Assembly: GCA_009786185.1 (NCBI GenBank) | Contig: WQTS01000132.1 | Coordinates: 1-51,837, forward strand | From: Bacteroidota bacterium | GTDB taxonomy: Bacteria > Bacteroidota > Bacteroidia > Bacteroidales > WCHB1-69 | Direction of reading: 5' to 3' | DNA: 51,837 nucleotides | Position numbers and translations under genes: made by a program | The notes under the pieces: generated by a model | What the model was told of the DNA's origin: nothing | The model's database searches: none | Seen by the model: only the letters and a program-made list of their open reading frames with translations | Shown: positions 42,101 through 49,428 of the stretch, piece after piece | How positions within the stretch are numbered: the first letter of the stretch is position 1 | How the letters are laid out: each line of letters opens with the position of its first letter

Positions 42101-43501
42101 ATATTCATTAGGAGAAAGTAAACGGGCGCTTTCCACTTTTTCGTAGTCCACACCGGCTACCAAGCCCAAATTTCTCAAATTTTGAGTTACTTCATTAATA
42201 TTCCTTATTCGCGAAGTGTCAACTTCGTCAGGCAGTCTATTGCTTGCATTATCAGGATACTTCCCTTGTCCCGGTGAAAACATATTGTTGGAAGGTTCTG
42301 CTTCTCCTAAATCTGTAAATGCCACAATATTACGATTATCCATTATCGCTGCACCAATATTGGTGCGCCAAACCTCAATTTTGTTAATCACAACATCGGA
42401 AGCTATCAGCGGCAATTCAGACAACGCCTGATTATAGGTATTTCTAAAATATTGACCTAAAAAGAAGTGCCTGTTATCTTCATATTCATCTGCACGAAAA
42501 TAAAAATCTTGTGTTTGCGCGCCGCCGGTAACATTAATCGTTTGTCTTTGTGATGAAGTCTCCGATGCTACTGCCGTAATATCAAGTTTTCCAAACCTTA
42601 ATCCGGCTTTAACCCCAAATAGTGTTTGGCTTCCTGTGATAAGAGAACTTCTTAATGGAAGTGTAACATCTCCAAATTCAAGTAATTGAATAATATCGTC
42701 TTCTTTCCCTTCGTACTTGAGCTTCATTTTATTGTCGAAGTCGAAGTTAGATTCAGTGTTATAGTTTAAGTTAAAACTGACTTTATCTCCAATTTTTGCC
42801 ATTAAGCTCAATTGAATTTTGGCATCGAATTTAAAATCGGTTCTTTTGCGCATGCGCTCCGTAATATTGGGGTTTTTATTGGCATTGTGCATAATACCAA
42901 ATATGAGCTCCACGTTTCCGGCAGGTCTAATGTCAATAATATTACTTCCGAAAATGGTTTCAAAAACATCTCCGGGTACGCGAAGTTGCGGAATAATTCC
43001 GCCGCCGCCTCTCCGGTTAGGTCCTGAAACACGACGAGCGCCTTTTTCGCGCCAATAGTCTCTTATTTCTTGTTGTAAATCATAATCAATATACTCGTTA
43101 ACATTCATGGAAGCAGAAGGTCCGTAAGGTGTTGAACCAATCTTGTTTTGAAAACGATACGAGTGTGTTGCCGGATCATATTCAATTTCACGAGTCAGCG
43201 AAGGCGGCGTATTCAAATGGAATGGAGAATACTGTTCTTGCTCTAAAGGATTATTATTGGGCTTGGGCACCGGAGTGCGCAAACTTGTATCATTAGGTGC
43301 AACCGGCACTTGAAGGAGGTCAACCACATCACTTAAATCAATAATTTCATCAACCTCTTCGGATGAATAAAACAATGATTCGGAAATATCACTACCATAA
43401 TAGGAAGCTTCAGGAGCCGGAATAGCCCAAACTGCCGAGTATAAGGCAAATACAATAAGCGCAGGTATAAGGTAAAATTTTGCTTGCTTCCAGAAAATCA
43501 C
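36176..43501 (-). CDS. sprA: T9SS translocon / gliding motility protein SprA (Sov)
   Basis: The product is 2,441 aa. An N-terminal signal peptide (about 1-26) is followed by a periplasmic and barrel sequence with many outer-membrane beta-strands; the last strands end GISVRLMLTQ. SprA is the very large single-chain outer-membrane barrel through which T9SS cargo leaves the cell. Typical segments include PNRRGGGGIIPQLRVPGDVF, GARSSVDLRQFSYWHLAS and SVEVWVNELRLSGFNDRSG. The length fits known SprA/Sov proteins (about 2,400-2,500 aa). ruvA lies 25 bp upstream, an arrangement seen in other Bacteroidota. A Lys-rich low-complexity patch (NKKKKSEKDS) lies in a predicted loop. It should export the CTD proteins at both ends of the window. 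Confidence 0.97.
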   Translation of the reverse strand: MIFWKQAKFYLIPALIVFALYSAVWAIPAPEASYYGSDISESLFYSSEEVDEIIDLSDVVDLLQVPVAPNDTSLRTPVPKPNNNPLEQEQYSPFHLNTPPSLTREIEYDPATHSYRFQNKIGSTPYGPSASMNVNEYIDYDLQQEIRDYWREKGARRVSGPNRRGGGGIIPQLRVPGDVFETIFGSNIIDIRPAGNVELIFGIMHNANKNPNITERMRKRTDFKFDAKIQLSLMAKIGDKVSFNLNYNTESNFDFDNKMKLKYEGKEDDIIQLLEFGDVTLPLRSSLITGSQTLFGVKAGLRFGKLDITAVASETSSQRQTINVTGGAQTQDFYFRADEYEDNRHFFLGQYFRNTYNQALSELPLIASDVVINKIEVWRTNIGAAIMDNRNIVAFTDLGEAEPSNNMFSPGQGKYPDNASNRLPDEVDTSRIRNINEVTQNLRNLGLVAGVDYEKVESARLLSPNEYTFNSKLGFISLNTPLHSDQVLAVAFQYQVIGDDNVYQVGEFTNEVFAPRALRVKLLKSTNLNTRGPLWKLMMKNVYSIGGYQISPERFRLNVLFTGDKEGVPNGFFTESDKKGIPLIRLMGLDRLNQQLDPFPDGVFDFIDGADMNGGTIVSRTGKIFFPTIEPFGQDLRNAILEGLDKGTSEYNDNLAWANRYAFDSLYTMTKTMAQQFTSQNKYYLEGQYRSAYGSEYQLNAWNIPQGSVVVNAGGMRLIENVDYTVNYSMGTVTITNEGVLKSGTPISISVESNSMFGMNKKRFFGANVEYNFSENFIVGATILNMSERPITQKVNYGNEPINNMIWGMNFAYRTKLPWVTKFVDLLPFHSTTAESTFQVEGEFAHFVPGHNRIIGKKGTTYIDDFEGARSSVDLRQFSYWHLASTPQEQRDKFPEAFINTTTAYEDMTTEERRRQLAYGYNRARLSWYIIDQLFYNNTTATPANIDREEQSKPYARAVYEPELFPKKEYASTAVSTYMPVLNMAFYPEEKGPFNYDVAGREGFSRGINADGTLRDPASRWGGMMRKFDNTDFESQNYEYIEFWLMDPFIDNPEHRGGKLYFNLGDISEDILRDSRKFFEDGLPADGSDENCDFTVWGRVPTIQQIVNAFENNENRRNQDVGYDGLPTIRERDFFEDTYLSLLRETFTSTSVAYQSAWEDPSGDDYRFYRGTYWDERRAGINERYKYFNNSEGNSTENFRGDLTNNVLSIATSMPNSEDINNDNTMSEDEKYYQWSVDINPNMMVVGQNYINDIIDAIPERLPNGTNPITRWYQFRIPIKNPEEAIGAINGFNSIRFMRVYMRGFEEPIILRFATFELVRNTWRSYTQDLLEDGDYLPGNDGSNTEFLVGTVNLEENGTRTPINYKIPPGIEREIAFGGMQTQQLNEQSVSMKVRNLKDGDARAIFRGVNYDMRQFNRLEMFVHAEKMFEDEEVYDGDVTVFIRLGSDFTQNYYEYEIPAKMSPWFVNDTASIWPFENRMAIILDTLVNIKQRRNIAVRYGQHINIALPYSETVGRNRVSVVGMPNLGNVTTIMIGVRNPKKRHLNDGDDMLPKSVEVWVNELRLSGFNDRSGAAALGRMRLNLADLGDVALAGTITTPGYGGLEQSVTQRQMATTYSIDFATNIDGGKVLFPQNWNIKIPFHYDFSMQGEIPEYNPLNPDVKLKNDLKTYETKMERDSIRKITNNIVKRNNVNVTNVRKERNLSKPLKLRPWDIENLDFSYAYSQVNKHDVDMEFDNQRRHEGEIGYTFSHNPKNYRVGQKKGLKSQWLQIIRDLNVTPIPKSFTFRTSIVRDFNEFKFRPKSQGNIILDTSFVKTFNWLRNYSLQWDITSALRFTYMASASARLEEPQGLIDTREKKAEIWRSFGDGGRMNFYDQRFDISYQIPINKIPIFNWLTASFRYAGNFRYAGAPLSLATLGNTIENSNQIQINGQANIVTLYNHVPYLKKINSPTPQRRSPATSQRPAPEPDKNNKKKKSEKDSLKEKPNYAKIIGDGTLRFFMMVRNVNLSFSEGRGTVLPGYMHEPDLFGINFRHNSPGFWYVFGGQPNIQQMAIDGNWITQDGRLNTAFQRKFNQTINFRAQVEPFKDFRIDVTANRVVTRNFTEFFRADDQGNIRRFSPVTTGNFNATFVGLKTFFRNNDKIFDEFRAIRLEIAERVADENDNSIGKDSAGYPSGYNILSQEVLMYSFMSAYMGKDAQKMKLSPFLSVPLPNWQLRYNGLTKIKAVGKVFQNFSLNHSYVCTYNIGSYTSNILFKEDRAGNPTELDPLGNFIPRNDIAQVAMSENFNPLIGFDMTLTNSLMIKVEYKKGRNVALSFANNQITEMSTNEFVIATGYRFKDLKLGLNFGGSKRQIVSDLNVTLGFSMRDNVTTLRRIAEDLNQVSSGMLNFSINASADYQISNMVGLRLYYNHILNKPYISTQYQNSNIEAGISVRLMLTQ

Positions 43502-43526
43502 GATAGTTGATTAGTGTAATTAATTC

Positions 43527-44117
43527 TTATAATACTTTTAAAGCCTTCTTAATCAATTCTTCTATGGATAAGTGCGTGCCCTCTGCACGAACAATTTTTT
43601 CTAACGCACTGTCTACCGAGTTTTTTGCAAAACCCAAAGAGACTAATGCAGATAACGCTTCGACTCTGTTATTATTATAAGAAATTGTGATTTTTTCAAT
43701 ATTTTGAGGAGCAGCTTTTCCAATTTTGTCTTTCAGGTCAATAATCACCCGTTGCGCTGTTTTCAACCCGATGCCTTTTACGCTTTGAATAACTCTAACA
43801 TCTTCTGTAACAATAGCATTTATCAACTCATCCGTGCTTAATGAAGACAGAATTAAACGCGCTGTATTTGCACCAATTCCATTTACGGAAATAAGCAGGC
43901 GAAACAGGCTTCGTTCCTCTTCATTAAAGAAACCAAATAGTTGATGTGCATCTTCTTTAATGACATAATGGGTTAACAATCTCACATTTTCCGTCTCTTT
44001 CAGCTGCGAAAAAGTGGCTAATGAAATGTGAATGCCATAAGCTACGCCGCCAGCAGTTTCTATCACCACGTAAGCGGGCGTTTTTTCGGTTAAAGTGCCT
44101 TTAATATAAGTAATCAT
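43527..44117 (-). CDS. ruvA: Holliday junction branch migration protein RuvA
   Basis: The product is 196 aa from the ATG at 44117 (MITYIKGTLTEKTPAYVV), the normal RuvA beginning. A longer in-frame start at 44204 would add 29 residues that come partly from a REP-like palindrome and overlap nhaC, so it was rejected. Domain I is an OB fold, domain II has the helix-hairpin-helix motifs SVNGIGANTARLIL and SVKGIGLKTAQRVIIDL, and domain III ends in IEELIKKAL. RuvA tetramers bind Holliday junctions and load RuvB. Confidence 0.95.
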   Translation of the reverse strand: MITYIKGTLTEKTPAYVVIETAGGVAYGIHISLATFSQLKETENVRLLTHYVIKEDAHQLFGFFNEEERSLFRLLISVNGIGANTARLILSSLSTDELINAIVTEDVRVIQSVKGIGLKTAQRVIIDLKDKIGKAAPQNIEKITISYNNNRVEALSALVSLGFAKNSVDSALEKIVRAEGTHLSIEELIKKALKVL

Positions 44118-44133
44118 AATTTTTGATGAATGG

Positions 44134-45594
44134 TTAATGATTAACGTTGGTAGGGGCGCAAAATTTTGCGTCCTTACATTTAATCCCAATTTTCGCCCAA
44201 ACAAAAACCAACGTCATAATCGGCGAAATCCAGCAGAAGAAAGCAAACGGGAGATAAGCAACAGTAGCCACATTCAGCACCGCAGCTTGTGTGGCGCCGC
44301 ATGTATTCCAAGGAATGAGCACGGAAGTAACAGTACCGGAATCTTCCAATGTTCTACTCAATAACCTGCTTTCCAAGCCTGCTTTTTGAAACGCCTCCTC
44401 GTACATATTTCCGGGAATCATTACTGCAACATATTGGTCTGCAGTAGTCGCATTAAATAGAATGCAAGTTCCTGTTACGGAGGTTACTAAAGATTGTGCA
44501 GATTTTGCTTTGTTTAAAACGGCTTGTGTAATGCGTTCTAAAAAACGTCCGGCTTCCATCACACCACCAAAAATCATAGCAGTGATAATGAGCCATATCG
44601 TATTTATCATTCCGCCCATGCCTCGTGTGGCAAGCAACTCGTTTATTTCCGGGTTTCCTGTTTCGGGAACAATGGCGCCAAATAATGCACGCATGCAAAC
44701 ATCATAAACGCTACTAAAGGTTATATTTCCTCCACAAAGTGCTGTTATGTAATCAAATTGAAAAATTAATGCCGTTATAATTCCTAATATGGCGCCAATA
44801 AATAATACGAGAACAGGCGGCATTTTTTTAACAATCAGAAAAACTACTAAAACGACCACGAGCAACAATACCAAATTAATGTTATAGATTTGACTGATTG
44901 AATGTTGAAATTGGCGGGCGGTTTCTAAAGAGGCAACACTATTTTCAGTAAAAATAGTGATGAGGATAAATCCTATGAGTGTTAAGGTTATAGAAGGAAC
45001 GGTGGTTTGCAGCATGTATTTAATGTGCACGAAAAGATCCGTTTTTGTTACGGCGGAAACCAAATTGGTAGTATCGGAAAGCGGCGAAATTTTATCGCCA
45101 AAATAAGCGCCGGAGATGATAGCGCCGGCAGAATAGGCTTCATTAATTCCCATAGCAGAGCCTATTCCAATAAGTGCCACACCAATGGTGGCTACTGTGC
45201 TCCACGAACTTCCCGTTGCTAATGAAACCGCACAGGTAATCACCACGCACGCGGGCAAGAAATAAGCAGGTCGCAATATTTCAAGCCCCCAGTAAATCAT
45301 GGTGGGAATAATGCCGCTCAACATCCATGCGCCAGACAAAGCGCCCACCATTAATAAAATCATAATTGCCGGAAACGAAGTGGTTATCGCTTTGATAATG
45401 CCATTCATTAGGTTATTCCACGACATTTTATTATACAACGCAAATGATGTGGCGACCGCTGCCGCAAGCAAAAGTGAAAGTTGGTTGGCACCGCTTAACG
45501 TATCATCGGAAATAAATAGCACATTGCACAATATCAGCCCCATTAGCAACACAATGGGAATGATGGATTGTAGAAGTGATGGGGGGCGGGTCAT
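44134..45594 (-). CDS. nhaC: NhaC-family Na+/H+ antiporter
   Basis: The product is 486 aa with about eleven to twelve transmembrane helices. NhaC-type markers include ATGSSWSTVATIGVALIGIG and GAYFGDKISPLSDTTNLV. It would exchange Na+ for H+ (or related ions or organic substrates, as some NhaC proteins do) across the inner membrane. The last residues (CKDAKFCAPTNVNH) are encoded by a REP-like palindrome, so the native stop was probably lost by insertion or extension. Upstream is a short gcataccgcatacc-type repeat. The start at 45594 (MTRPPSLLQSIIPIVLL) begins just before the first helix. Confidence 0.9.
   Translation of the reverse strand: MTRPPSLLQSIIPIVLLMGLILCNVLFISDDTLSGANQLSLLLAAAVATSFALYNKMSWNNLMNGIIKAITTSFPAIMILLMVGALSGAWMLSGIIPTMIYWGLEILRPAYFLPACVVITCAVSLATGSSWSTVATIGVALIGIGSAMGINEAYSAGAIISGAYFGDKISPLSDTTNLVSAVTKTDLFVHIKYMLQTTVPSITLTLIGFILITIFTENSVASLETARQFQHSISQIYNINLVLLLVVVLVVFLIVKKMPPVLVLFIGAILGIITALIFQFDYITALCGGNITFSSVYDVCMRALFGAIVPETGNPEINELLATRGMGGMINTIWLIITAMIFGGVMEAGRFLERITQAVLNKAKSAQSLVTSVTGTCILFNATTADQYVAVMIPGNMYEEAFQKAGLESRLLSRTLEDSGTVTSVLIPWNTCGATQAAVLNVATVAYLPFAFFCWISPIMTLVFVWAKIGIKCKDAKFCAPTNVNH
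44150..44177. repeat. REP-like palindrome forming the 3' end of nhaC
   Basis: The 14-bp arms GTAGGGGCGCAAAA and TTTTGCGTCCTTAC pair with two mismatches. The core (gggcgcaaaattt-gcg) is the same as in the palindrome at 17927-17945. It is translated as the antiporter's C-terminal tail. Confidence 0.8.
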
Positions 45595-45634
45595 GCGGTG
45601 GGTGGTATGAGGTATGCGGTATGCGGTGCGAGTA
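45595..45634. repeat. Short 'gcggtatg' low-complexity repeat upstream of nhaC
   Basis: Several copies of ggtatgcg/ggtatgag words occupy the 48-bp gap between mgsA and nhaC. No promoter or hairpin was recognised. Confidence 0.65.
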
Positions 45635-45642
45635 TGTGGGGA

Positions 45643-46110
45643 TTATAATCTTCGTTCAATATACTTTATGAAGTCTGTTACCTCGGCTTTATAGGCTGTA
45701 TCAATTAATGGTGAAGAGATGATGAAATCTGCGGTAGCTCTGTTACATGCAGATACAACATTATATAAAGTAGCGATACGGAGCAGCGCTTTTACATCTA
45801 CATCATGGGGTTGTGGCTCCATAGGATCCCATAGAAAGATGAGGATGTCAATTTCTCCATCGCTGATTAAAGCGCCCAACTGTTGGTCGCCGCCCAAAGG
45901 ACCTGACTTTAACTTTGTGATATCTAAAATGCAAGTACAATAGTTTGCTTTTATTTTTTTTGTTAATGCTTTTTCAACGAGCCCTCCGGTGGTTCCCGTG
46001 CAAATTAATTTATGTTGAATTAGTAACTCCCAATTCCACTCTACCCACTCAATCAGGTTTTTTTTGCAATTGTCGTGCGCCACTAAGGCAATGCATTTTA
46101 CATTTCCCAT
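45643..46110 (-). CDS. mgsA: Methylglyoxal synthase
   Basis: The product is 155 aa from the ATG at 46110 (MGNVKCIALVAHDNCKK), where known methylglyoxal synthases begin. An upstream in-frame ATG at 46176 would overlap tag by 41 bp and add 22 unmatched residues, so the shorter start is preferred. The enzyme turns dihydroxyacetone phosphate into methylglyoxal and phosphate. Markers are LVAHD, TGTTGG, KSGPLGGDQQLGALI and DPMEPQPHDVDVKALLRIA (catalytic Asp/His). The insertion before the SGPLGGDQQ motif also occurs in Bacteroides homologues as I recall them. It follows tag by 25 bp. Confidence 0.92.
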   Translation of the reverse strand: MGNVKCIALVAHDNCKKNLIEWVEWNWELLIQHKLICTGTTGGLVEKALTKKIKANYCTCILDITKLKSGPLGGDQQLGALISDGEIDILIFLWDPMEPQPHDVDVKALLRIATLYNVVSACNRATADFIISSPLIDTAYKAEVTDFIKYIERRL

Positions 46111-46135
46111 ATTACAAGCGATTTCGTTTATTTTT

Positions 46136-46711
46136 TCATTGTTTATATTTAAAGCAACAATCTTCCAAATGATCATTCACATACCCAACAGCTTGTAAAT
46201 GGGCATAACAAATGGTGCTACCGAAAAATTTGAAACCTCGTTTTTTCATGTCTTTGCTAATGGCATCAGACAGCGGCGTGGTAGCCGGAATTTCGCTCAA
46301 AGTTTTCCAATGATTCATCACCGGCTTTCCGTTGGGCAAAAATGATCTCAAATAATTACAAAAACTGCCAAACTCTTTTTGCACTGCCAAAAAATGTTGC
46401 GCATTGGTAATTGTTGATTTTATCTTGTTTCTATTGCGGATAATTCCACTGTTTTGCATCAAATTTTCCACATCCTGTTCGGTCATTTGCGCCACTTTTT
46501 CGGCATCAAATCCGGCAAAAGCATCGCGATAGGCATCGCGCCTTTTAAGAATCGTTATCCAGCTCAAACCCGCTTGCGCACTTTCCAGCACAAGGAATTC
46601 AAACATTTTATGGTCGTCATTAACTTCTTTGCCCCATTCTTCATCGTGATACTTGATGTAAAGAGGGTCTGTTGTACTCCAGCTGCAACGGTTAATGCTT
46701 TCTCGAATCAT
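46136..46711 (-). CDS. tag: DNA-3-methyladenine glycosylase I
   Basis: The product is 191 aa. It removes 3-methyladenine from alkylated DNA. The zinc site of the Tag family is complete: C9 (RCSW), H22 (YHDEEWG), and H181/C185 (HLEDC). AGLSWITILKRRDAYR and the TICYAHLQAVGYVNDH region are family hallmarks. It lies 30 bp after fabG in the directon; nothing shows a functional link to the metabolic neighbours. Confidence 0.95.
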   Translation of the reverse strand: MIRESINRCSWSTTDPLYIKYHDEEWGKEVNDDHKMFEFLVLESAQAGLSWITILKRRDAYRDAFAGFDAEKVAQMTEQDVENLMQNSGIIRNRNKIKSTITNAQHFLAVQKEFGSFCNYLRSFLPNGKPVMNHWKTLSEIPATTPLSDAISKDMKKRGFKFFGSTICYAHLQAVGYVNDHLEDCCFKYKQ

Positions 46712-46741
46712 TATTATAGTTATATGTTAACATTAGATAGG

Positions 46742-47482
46742 CTACATCCCCCCATCACAAACCAACACCTGCCCTGTAACATAAGCAGATAGATCCGAAG
46801 CCAAAAACAACGCAGCATTCGCTACATCTTCCGGTTGCCCGCCTCTGCGTAGCGAAATTGTTTTGAAATAAGCATCTCGCACTTCCTGAGAGAGCACTTG
46901 CGTCATTTCCGTTTCTATAAAACCGGGTGCAATTACGTTGCAACGAATGTTGCGACTGCCCAATTCTTTGGCAATGGATTTGCTTAACCCGATAACGGCA
47001 GCTTTTGAAGCAGCGTAGTTGGCTTGTCCTGCATTTCCTGAAATACCTACCACCGAACCAATGTTAATGATAGAGCCTTTTCTTTGTTTTAAGAAATAAG
47101 ATTGTATCGCCTTTACGTGGTTGAAAACAGATTTAACATTCACATTCATAACCAGATCCCAGTCGGTTTCGGTCATGCGCATCAGCAACGTATCGCGCGT
47201 AATGCCGGCGTTATTTACTAAAACATCTATTGTGTTGAATGTATCAAATGCTTGTTTCACTGCCGCTTCCGTAGCTTGATAATCGGCAACATTATACGCT
47301 AAAAACAATGCTTTAACGCCGTATTTTTCAATTTCTTTAATCGTTTCGTAAACCGCTTCGTTTTCTTGCAAATCGGTAAAAACAATGTTAGCGCCTTGTT
47401 GTGCAAATGTAAGCGCGATTTGTTTGCCAATACCGCGCGCTCCGCCGGTGATGAAGGCGGTTTTTCCTTGTAATAAATTCAT
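46742..47482 (-). CDS. fabG: 3-oxoacyl-[acyl-carrier-protein] reductase (SDR family)
   Basis: The product is 246 aa. It reduces 3-oxoacyl-ACP (or an acyl-CoA equivalent) with NADPH. It has the Rossmann motif TGGARGIG (12-19), NNAG (90-93) and the catalytic S143, Y156 and K160 (YAASK), and ends with AYVTGQVLVCDGGM. It directly follows etfBA (12-bp gap), so it may act with acyl-CoA chemistry and not only in fatty-acid synthesis. The start codon lies in a gaattacgaattatgaa word that also supplies the etfA stop. Confidence 0.93.
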   Translation of the reverse strand: MNLLQGKTAFITGGARGIGKQIALTFAQQGANIVFTDLQENEAVYETIKEIEKYGVKALFLAYNVADYQATEAAVKQAFDTFNTIDVLVNNAGITRDTLLMRMTETDWDLVMNVNVKSVFNHVKAIQSYFLKQRKGSIINIGSVVGISGNAGQANYAASKAAVIGLSKSIAKELGSRNIRCNVIAPGFIETEMTQVLSQEVRDAYFKTISLRRGGQPEDVANAALFLASDLSAYVTGQVLVCDGGM

Positions 47483-47512
47483 AATTCGTAATTATTAATT
47501 CGTGATTCGTAA
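47479..47512. repeat. 'attcgtaatt' word at the etfA/fabG junction
   Basis: The run cataattcgtaattattaat and what follows contain the etfA stop codon, the last etfA codons (LRITN) and the fabG start codon. It is the same word as in several sorting-domain loops. Confidence 0.65.
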
Positions 47513-48493
47513 ACGTTCTTTCAATAATGGAACAATTTTGTTCACATCCCCTACAATCCCCAAGTCAGCAATTTGGAAGATAGGAGAGAATTTGTCTTTA
47601 TTTATCGCCACAATGTACTCTGATTCTTCCATGCCGGCAACGTGCTGAATAGCGCCGGAAATGCCAAATGCGCAATATAAATCGGGGCGCACAGTTTTTC
47701 CGGTTTGTCCCACTTGGCGGTCGTGAGGCATAATGCCTGCATCTACCATAGCGCGCGATGATGAAATTTCCGCACCCAACACATCGGCTAACTCTTGTAG
47801 TTTTTCAAAATTTTCTTTTGTACCTACGCCGCGACCTCCGGAAATCAAAATTTTAGCCTCCGTAATGTCAATTTTACCTTTATCTTCTTTTACTTTTTTG
47901 AGCAACTTCACGCGAAATTTCGAAGCATCGAATTTAGGTACAAAAGTTTCCACTTCACCTTTTCGGATAGCATCGCGTTCCATTTTGCGCATTACGCCCG
48001 GGCGTACGGTGGACATTTGCGGACGGTGCTTCGGGCAAATAATAGTTGCCATAAGATTACCACCAAATGCCGGACGGGTCATCAGCAATTCACGAGTTTC
48101 CGAGATTTCCAACTTGGTACAATCCGCTGTTAATCCGGTAATTAAACGTGCCGACAAGCGAGGGCCTAAATCACGTCCAATAGTGGTGGCGCCAATCAAT
48201 ACAATGCTCGGTTTTTTCTCGTTAATTAATTGTGTAATAGCTTGTGTGTAAGGCTCTGTTAAATAATCTTTCAGTTCCGGGGCATCCATGCAAATTACGC
48301 AATCGGCGCCGTACGCTATCAGTTCATTCGCCTTGTTTGCAATTTGGTGTCCGGCGAAAATGGCAACCACTTTTTCATTCAATTGGTCTGCCAATTCGCG
48401 GGCTTTGCCTATCAATTCATACGAAACGCTTTGAATTTCACCGTCTCGTTGTTCTACAAAAACATAAACATCTTTATATTGTGCAATTTCCAT
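47495..48493 (-). CDS. etfA: Electron transfer flavoprotein alpha subunit
   Basis: The product is 332 aa. It is the FAD-binding subunit of the heterodimeric electron carrier for acyl-CoA dehydrogenases. The C-terminal FAD domain is clear: LISGGRGVGTKENFEKL, SSRAMVDAGIMPHDRQVGQT and the signature LYCAFGISGAIQHVAGM, followed by INKDKFSPIFQIADLGIVGD. It follows etfB by 8 bp. The final residues (LRITN) come from a repeat word, so the tail was probably altered recently. Confidence 0.95.
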   Translation of the reverse strand: MEIAQYKDVYVFVEQRDGEIQSVSYELIGKARELADQLNEKVVAIFAGHQIANKANELIAYGADCVICMDAPELKDYLTEPYTQAITQLINEKKPSIVLIGATTIGRDLGPRLSARLITGLTADCTKLEISETRELLMTRPAFGGNLMATIICPKHRPQMSTVRPGVMRKMERDAIRKGEVETFVPKFDASKFRVKLLKKVKEDKGKIDITEAKILISGGRGVGTKENFEKLQELADVLGAEISSSRAMVDAGIMPHDRQVGQTGKTVRPDLYCAFGISGAIQHVAGMEESEYIVAINKDKFSPIFQIADLGIVGDVNKIVPLLKERLRITN

Positions 48494-48501
48494 AACGTTT
48501 T

Positions 48502-49287
48502 TTATTTAATGATGAATTTTTCTTTTAACTTGCTGATAATAATACCCACAGCTTCTTCTGCATCCACCTCATACACCTCGCCGGCAGCTTTCGCGCTTTT
48601 CGAGAACGCCTTTTTTACTTGGGTAGGCGAACCGCCCAAACCCAACTTTTGTTCCTCAACTTCAATATTGTCGAAACCCCAAAGTTCTACTTCGCGATTG
48701 TAAGCATCTACAATGCCTTTCACGCTCATATAGCGCGCTTTATAGCCCGATGCGAGCACGGTAACCAATAGTTTTCCGTCCACTTCTACCATTTCATACC
48801 CCTCTTCGGTTTGTTTGCGAATGGTGAATTTGTTTTTACCGTCGTATTCCAAATCTTCCAAATAGGAAACTTGCGGCAAATCCAACAGTTCCGCAATTTG
48901 CGGACCTACTTGCGCCGTATCGCCATCAATCGCTTGGCGACCGGAAATGATGAGATCGTACTCTAATTTGCGAATAGCGCCGGCAAGAGCATTAGAGGTT
49001 GCCAAAGTATCGGCACCGGCAAACTTTCTATCGGTGAGCAAAATAGCTCTATCTGCACCCATGGCAAGCGCCTCACGAAGCACGGTATCTGCTTGCGGCG
49101 GTCCCATAGAAATTACGGTTACCTGCGCATTGTGTTTGTCTTTCAGCTCCAAAGCGAGTTCAAGCCCGCCTTTGTCATCAGGGTTCATAATGGAAGGTAC
49201 ACCCTCACGAATTAATGTACCGGTAGCGGGATTAATTTTAATCTCCGTGGTGTCGGGTACTTGTTTGATACATACGATAATTTTCAT
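48502..49287 (-). CDS. etfB: Electron transfer flavoprotein beta subunit
   Basis: The product is 261 aa. It begins MKIIVCIKQVPDTTEIKINP, and carries the AMP-binding stretch SGRQAIDGDTAQVGPQIAELL. It pairs with EtfA. It is the first gene of an 11-gene minus-strand directon (etfB to sprE) with gaps of 48 bp or less; whether all are one transcript is unknown. A good Bacteroidota promoter precedes it (49325-49357). Confidence 0.95.
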   Translation of the reverse strand: MKIIVCIKQVPDTTEIKINPATGTLIREGVPSIMNPDDKGGLELALELKDKHNAQVTVISMGPPQADTVLREALAMGADRAILLTDRKFAGADTLATSNALAGAIRKLEYDLIISGRQAIDGDTAQVGPQIAELLDLPQVSYLEDLEYDGKNKFTIRKQTEEGYEMVEVDGKLLVTVLASGYKARYMSVKGIVDAYNREVELWGFDNIEVEEQKLGLGGSPTQVKKAFSKSAKAAGEVYEVDAEEAVGIIISKLKEKFIIK

Positions 49288-49324
49288 GTCTGAACTGTTC
49301 TTTACGTTTTTTAAAATTACGCCG

Positions 49325-49357
49325 CAAATTTACATCAATTTTTTCATCCCCTCCAAA
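49325..49357 (-). promoter_or_regulatory. Predicted etfB promoter (TTTG-N21-TAAATTTG)
   Basis: On the minus strand TTTG (49354-49357) precedes TAAATTTG (49325-49332) by 21 bp, a full match to the Bacteroidota -33/-7 pattern. The -7 element lies 37 bp before the etfB ATG. Confidence 0.65.
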
Positions 49358-49428
49358 AAAAATAAAAATGCTCTCCCGTAATTATATTTTTTGAAAGCAG
49401 GTAAAGTACATTCTCTTCTATGCTACCC

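Noticed and set aside
44118..44204. Longer RuvA start at 44204
   Set aside because: The extra 29 residues come from the REP-like palindrome and overlap nhaC; the RuvA family begins at the ATG at 44117.
46111..46176. Longer methylglyoxal synthase start at 46176
   Set aside because: It would overlap tag by 41 bp, and the added residues do not match known enzymes; the ATG at 46110 fits the family start.
47733..48251. 172-codon plus-strand ORF opposite etfA
   Set aside because: It is antisense to a strongly conserved gene and its Ser/Pro/Arg-rich composition is typical of a shadow frame.
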